Below are positions 35,004 to 37,056 of a stretch of 37,056 nucleotides of DNA, piece after piece. The notes beneath the pieces are model-generated. The model searched no databases, was not told where the DNA came from, and saw only the letters and a program-made list of their open reading frames with translations. Each line of letters begins with the position of its first letter. Position 1 is the stretch's first letter. The position numbers and the translations under genes are program-made. The stretch lies in contig JAISAV010000272.1 in NCBI GenBank assembly GCA_031266545.1, positions 1 to 37,056 on the forward strand, read 5' to 3'. The DNA is from Odoribacteraceae bacterium (GTDB lineage Bacteria > Bacteroidota > Bacteroidia > Bacteroidales > Marinifilaceae).

Positions 35004-35891
35004 TTATTCGCGGTTTCGCTTGTCTTCCCCCCATCCCAGCTTATCCCGCAAAGCCTCGTAATAACCGGGGGTCGACATCCGCGCCATGTTCAATTTAAAA
35101 TCGGCCGAAGATACGCGTAATTCTCGACAATCCGGCACTTTTTGTACCCTCGAGTCCAGGCGCAACATGAAATCCCGCGAGCGGCTCTCCACCCGGAGGC
35201 GAATCTCGGCCGCGCGGGGGATCACCAACGACCTCTGGTTCAAGTTATGAGGGCTTACCGGCGTCAACACAAGGTCCTCGCACGTCGGGAAAAGAATAGG
35301 CCCCCCGCCGCTCAACGAGTAGGCCGTCGAACCGGTGGGCGTGGCCACGATCAAGCCGTCCGCCCAGTAGGTGGTCAGGTACTCCTCCCCGATATACGCG
35401 TTGATCTTCAACATGGAGGACTCCTCCGTCTTCAACACGCACGCGTCATTCAAGGCGAAACTAAAGTCGGCGTACGGGTTCTCCTCCATCTCCAACCGGA
35501 GCAAGGCGCGGCGCTCGACGGCAAAAGGACGGTCGCACAACGAGACGACCTGCATGATCTCCTCCCGCGCCACGTTGGCCAGAAAACCCATGCGCCCGCA
35601 ATTGATCCCCAGCAGCGGCACGCCGCTATCCTTCACGTGACTAACCGCGTCGAGAAACGTGCCGTCTCCCCCGATGCTGATCAGTAGATCCGTGTCCGCT
35701 TCCAGCGGGGCTTCCTTGTCGAAAATAGAGCGAAAGAACGGCGCGAAATCCGGGCGCCCCTCCACGATATCACGATACAGCGGGAGATAACAGGAAAGCA
35801 GCACCCCGCGACGCGTCAACTCCGCCAGCAACTGCTTCAAGTAAACATAAAAATGCTCCTGAATGTTCCACCCGAATACGGCAACTTTCAT
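35004..35891 (-). CDS. nadK: NAD kinase
   Basis: NadK phosphorylates NAD to NADP with ATP or polyphosphate and is the cell's source of NADP. The ATG at 35891 gives MKVAVFGWNIQEHFYVYLKQLL and a normal 295-residue length; the longer frame upstream is non-coding. Motifs are ISIGGDGTFLDAV at 71-83 (GGDGT at 74-78), GINCGRMGFLA near 95-105 and the ATPTGSTAYSLSGGGPI segment near 190-206. The protein is cytoplasmic. It starts the nadK-uppS-bamA operon. Confidence 0.97.
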   Translation of the reverse strand: MKVAVFGWNIQEHFYVYLKQLLAELTRRGVLLSCYLPLYRDIVEGRPDFAPFFRSIFDKEAPLEADTDLLISIGGDGTFLDAVSHVKDSGVPLLGINCGRMGFLANVAREEIMQVVSLCDRPFAVERRALLRLEMEENPYADFSFALNDACVLKTEESSMLKINAYIGEEYLTTYWADGLIVATPTGSTAYSLSGGGPILFPTCEDLVLTPVSPHNLNQRSLVIPRAAEIRLRVESRSRDFMLRLDSRVQKVPDCRELRVSSADFKLNMARMSTPGYYEALRDKLGWGEDKRNRE

Positions 35892-35919
35892 GTGTGATCT
35901 TCTCATTTTTTTTCCGCCA

Positions 35920-35927
35920 TAAAGGTA
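35920..35927 (-). promoter_or_regulatory. Possible -7 element of the nadK operon
   Basis: TACCTTTA on the minus strand differs from TAnnTTTG only at the last base and lies 28 bases before the nadK ATG, following GTTG. No exact -33 element is seen. Confidence 0.4.
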
Positions 35928-36085
35928 CAACTTTTCCCGCGTCCCCGTGCCTCTCGCGAAATTATTTTCCACGCGGGTGATATAGTGGTTAATAGTTAGT
36001 GAACTGCCCCCTACAGAATCCGCGTGCCATAAATCATCAGGAAGGATTTTGGGCAGGGACAAGCCCTGCCCGCGAATCATGCTTG

Positions 36086-36200
36086 GTTACATAGAGGCTC
36101 TATCTAACGGTGCATAGAGGCTCTATCTAACGTTACATAGAGCCTATATCTAACGTTACATAGAACATCTATGTAACGGTGCATGGCGACGCCATGCAAA
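36086..36200. repeat. Tandem array of five 23-base palindromic units
   Basis: Five head-to-tail units lie at 36086, 36109, 36132, 36155 and 36178. Units one to four share the core CATAGA...TCTA; the fourth is a near-perfect palindrome (arms GTTACATAGA/TCTATGTAAC, loop ACA). The fifth keeps the layout with a different core (GCATGGCG-A-CGCCATGC). There is no coding capacity. The array sits between the nadK promoter region and the terminator of the DUF4469 gene; 35928-36085 shows nothing recognisable. Confidence 0.85.
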
Positions 36201-36213
36201 CCGGCCCGCGAAA

Positions 36214-36268
36214 AGCGCCCCCGGCAACAAGAATAAACACGCGAATTTATCCTTGTGCAGGGGGCGCT
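36214..36268 (-). terminator. Intrinsic terminator of the DUF4469 gene
   Basis: Perfect 9-base GC-rich arms (AGCGCCCCC/GGGGGCGCT) enclose a second stem (ACAAGaATAAA/TTTATcCTTGT, one mismatch) with an 8-base loop. On the minus strand a TTTT run follows, starting in the last stem pair. It begins 20 bases after the stop of the DUF4469 gene (36289). Confidence 0.8.
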
Positions 36269-36288
36269 AACAACTCCGCAAACCACTA

Positions 36289-37020
36289 CTACAACACCTT
36301 CAACGGCAACTCGTATTCAAGGGTACGCGGGTTCTTCAACATCTCGCCGCCCTGCGAGAAACGCGTGATGATCCGTAGCGTGTACTCGCCCGCGCCCACC
36401 GGCGGCACGCGGCAGATGATCTTCTTCGGGTCGTTCACCGCGTAGGGAGGATCGAAGCGCGTCTCCGTGCCGCTGGTGACCTCCACGAGGTACACCCGGT
36501 ACTCCGGCTCGTCGAGCGGCAGCACCCGGATCTTCTCCCCCTCGATGATGATGTCGCCGTCGGGGGTGATCGTGCCGTCGGTCAGGCCGGTGTTCACGTC
36601 GGTCACCAGCCCGATACGCGCGCCACTATCCTTCACGCCCAGCACCTCCACGCCCACGTCTTCAAGACCCTTGCGCGTCTCGGCGGTTAGCGTTAGCTCG
36701 CAGGTGATCTTGTGCTTGTCGGGATCGTAACGAGCCGCCGAGCCGATAAAGCTCCCGGTCACCTGCGGCTTGGCGTGACACAGGCCCGTCTGCACGCTGT
36801 AGCCTTGACAGAGGCGGTCGCGACGCAGGCGGTCGGCGCGGTTCAGGATGTCGAAAATCGTCTCGTACTGCAATTCCGACCCATCTTCCACCATCTGGCG
36901 CGCGATGTCCTCGTTGTACAGGGTCTTCCCCGTCGTCGACACCATGGCCACGTAGTCATTCTCCACGTCTTTGGTTAGCCAGTTCGGGCTGAGCCAAACC
37001 TTCCATACATACTTTTTCAT
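36289..37020 (-). CDS. HU-like DNA-binding protein with DUF4469 domain
   Basis: This 243-residue protein has an N-terminal HU/IHF-like DNA-binding domain about 1-125 (MKKYVWKVWLSPNWLTKDVENDY; LYNEDIARQMVEDGSELQYETIFDILNRADRLRRD, a helical body). A C-terminal DUF4469 Ig-like beta domain follows at about 135-243 (GLVTDVNTGLTDGTITPDGDIIIEGEKIRV). No signal peptide is present. Such proteins occur in several copies in Bacteroidales genomes and are presumed to be nucleoid-associated; the job of the beta domain is unknown. It is a single-gene unit with a strong terminator. Confidence 0.9.
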   Translation of the reverse strand: MKKYVWKVWLSPNWLTKDVENDYVAMVSTTGKTLYNEDIARQMVEDGSELQYETIFDILNRADRLRRDRLCQGYSVQTGLCHAKPQVTGSFIGSAARYDPDKHKITCELTLTAETRKGLEDVGVEVLGVKDSGARIGLVTDVNTGLTDGTITPDGDIIIEGEKIRVLPLDEPEYRVYLVEVTSGTETRFDPPYAVNDPKKIICRVPPVGAGEYTLRIITRFSQGGEMLKNPRTLEYELPLKVL

Positions 37021-37056
37021 AACGTTTCTGTATTTAAATTAAACAAATAAGCCGAG

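Noticed and set aside
35892-36080. N-terminal extension of nadK
   Set aside because: It has no NAD kinase similarity; the family start is MKVAVFG at 35891.
36086-36200. Possible CRISPR array
   Set aside because: The 23-base units are directly adjacent with no spacers, and no cas genes are present.
1-37056. tRNA or rRNA genes
   Set aside because: No cloverleaf-like or conserved rRNA sequence was recognised by eye in the gaps; a covariance-model search was not possible.

Overview
The window looks like a chromosomal segment from a Bacteroidales bacterium (Bacteroidota). The evidence is a SusC/SusD pair with DUF4959/DUF5126/DUF5000 and DUF4998 lipoproteins, a one-protein hybrid two-component regulator, a FecR-type anti-sigma factor, promoter elements of the Bacteroidota type TAnnTTTG, weak Shine-Dalgarno signals, and the core-gene orders nadK-uppS-bamA-ompH-murI and rsh-fur-purA. 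Coding DNA is GC-rich for this group, while the gaps are AT-richer and full of palindromic repeats. I cannot fix the family; an Odoribacteraceae- or Rikenellaceae-like member is a guess. Every intact gene lies on the minus strand, so transcription runs right to left. The only plus-strand coding trace is a broken sigma-factor fragment.

Region 1 (1-6497) is a uronate/glycan catabolic operon in the order kduI, DUF4861 lipoprotein, kdgK, GH2 glycosidase, GH29 fucosidase (the last runs off the window). KduI and KdgK are steps 1 and 3 of the route from unsaturated uronates to KDG-6-phosphate; the KduD reductase step is not in the window. Region 2 (6595-8150) is miaA preceded by an acidic-tailed pRiA4b ORF-3-like protein, with a clear promoter. 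Region 3 (8253-12185) is a 1310-residue hybrid two-component sensor/AraC regulator, probably serving one of the glycan loci. It ends in a strong terminator that abuts the region 2 promoter.

Region 4 (12186-14153) holds the sigma-factor remnant, a palindromic repeat cluster, a class V aminotransferase and a second repeat cluster. Region 5 (14154-25548) is a polysaccharide utilization locus in the order fecR, BSP-type zinc metallopeptidase lipoprotein, susC with an STN signalling domain, susD, two surface-lectin-like lipoproteins, and a GH29 fucosidase with its own promoter. FecR plus STN-SusC implies regulation through an ECF sigma factor, but no intact sigma gene is present. The fucosidase, the carbohydrate-binding modules and the peptidase together suggest a fucosylated glycoprotein such as mucin, which is inference. 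Region 6 (25549-26052) is a 500-base repeat-rich gap with a symmetric element bounded by 41-base inverted repeats.

Region 7 (26053-35891) is housekeeping: nadK, uppS, bamA, ompH, murI, rsh (RelA/SpoT), fur and purA, covering NADP supply, cell-envelope assembly, peptidoglycan precursor synthesis, the stringent response, metal regulation and purine synthesis. Region 8 (35892-37056) has a five-copy 23-base tandem palindrome array, a strong terminator and an HU-like DUF4469 DNA-binding protein.
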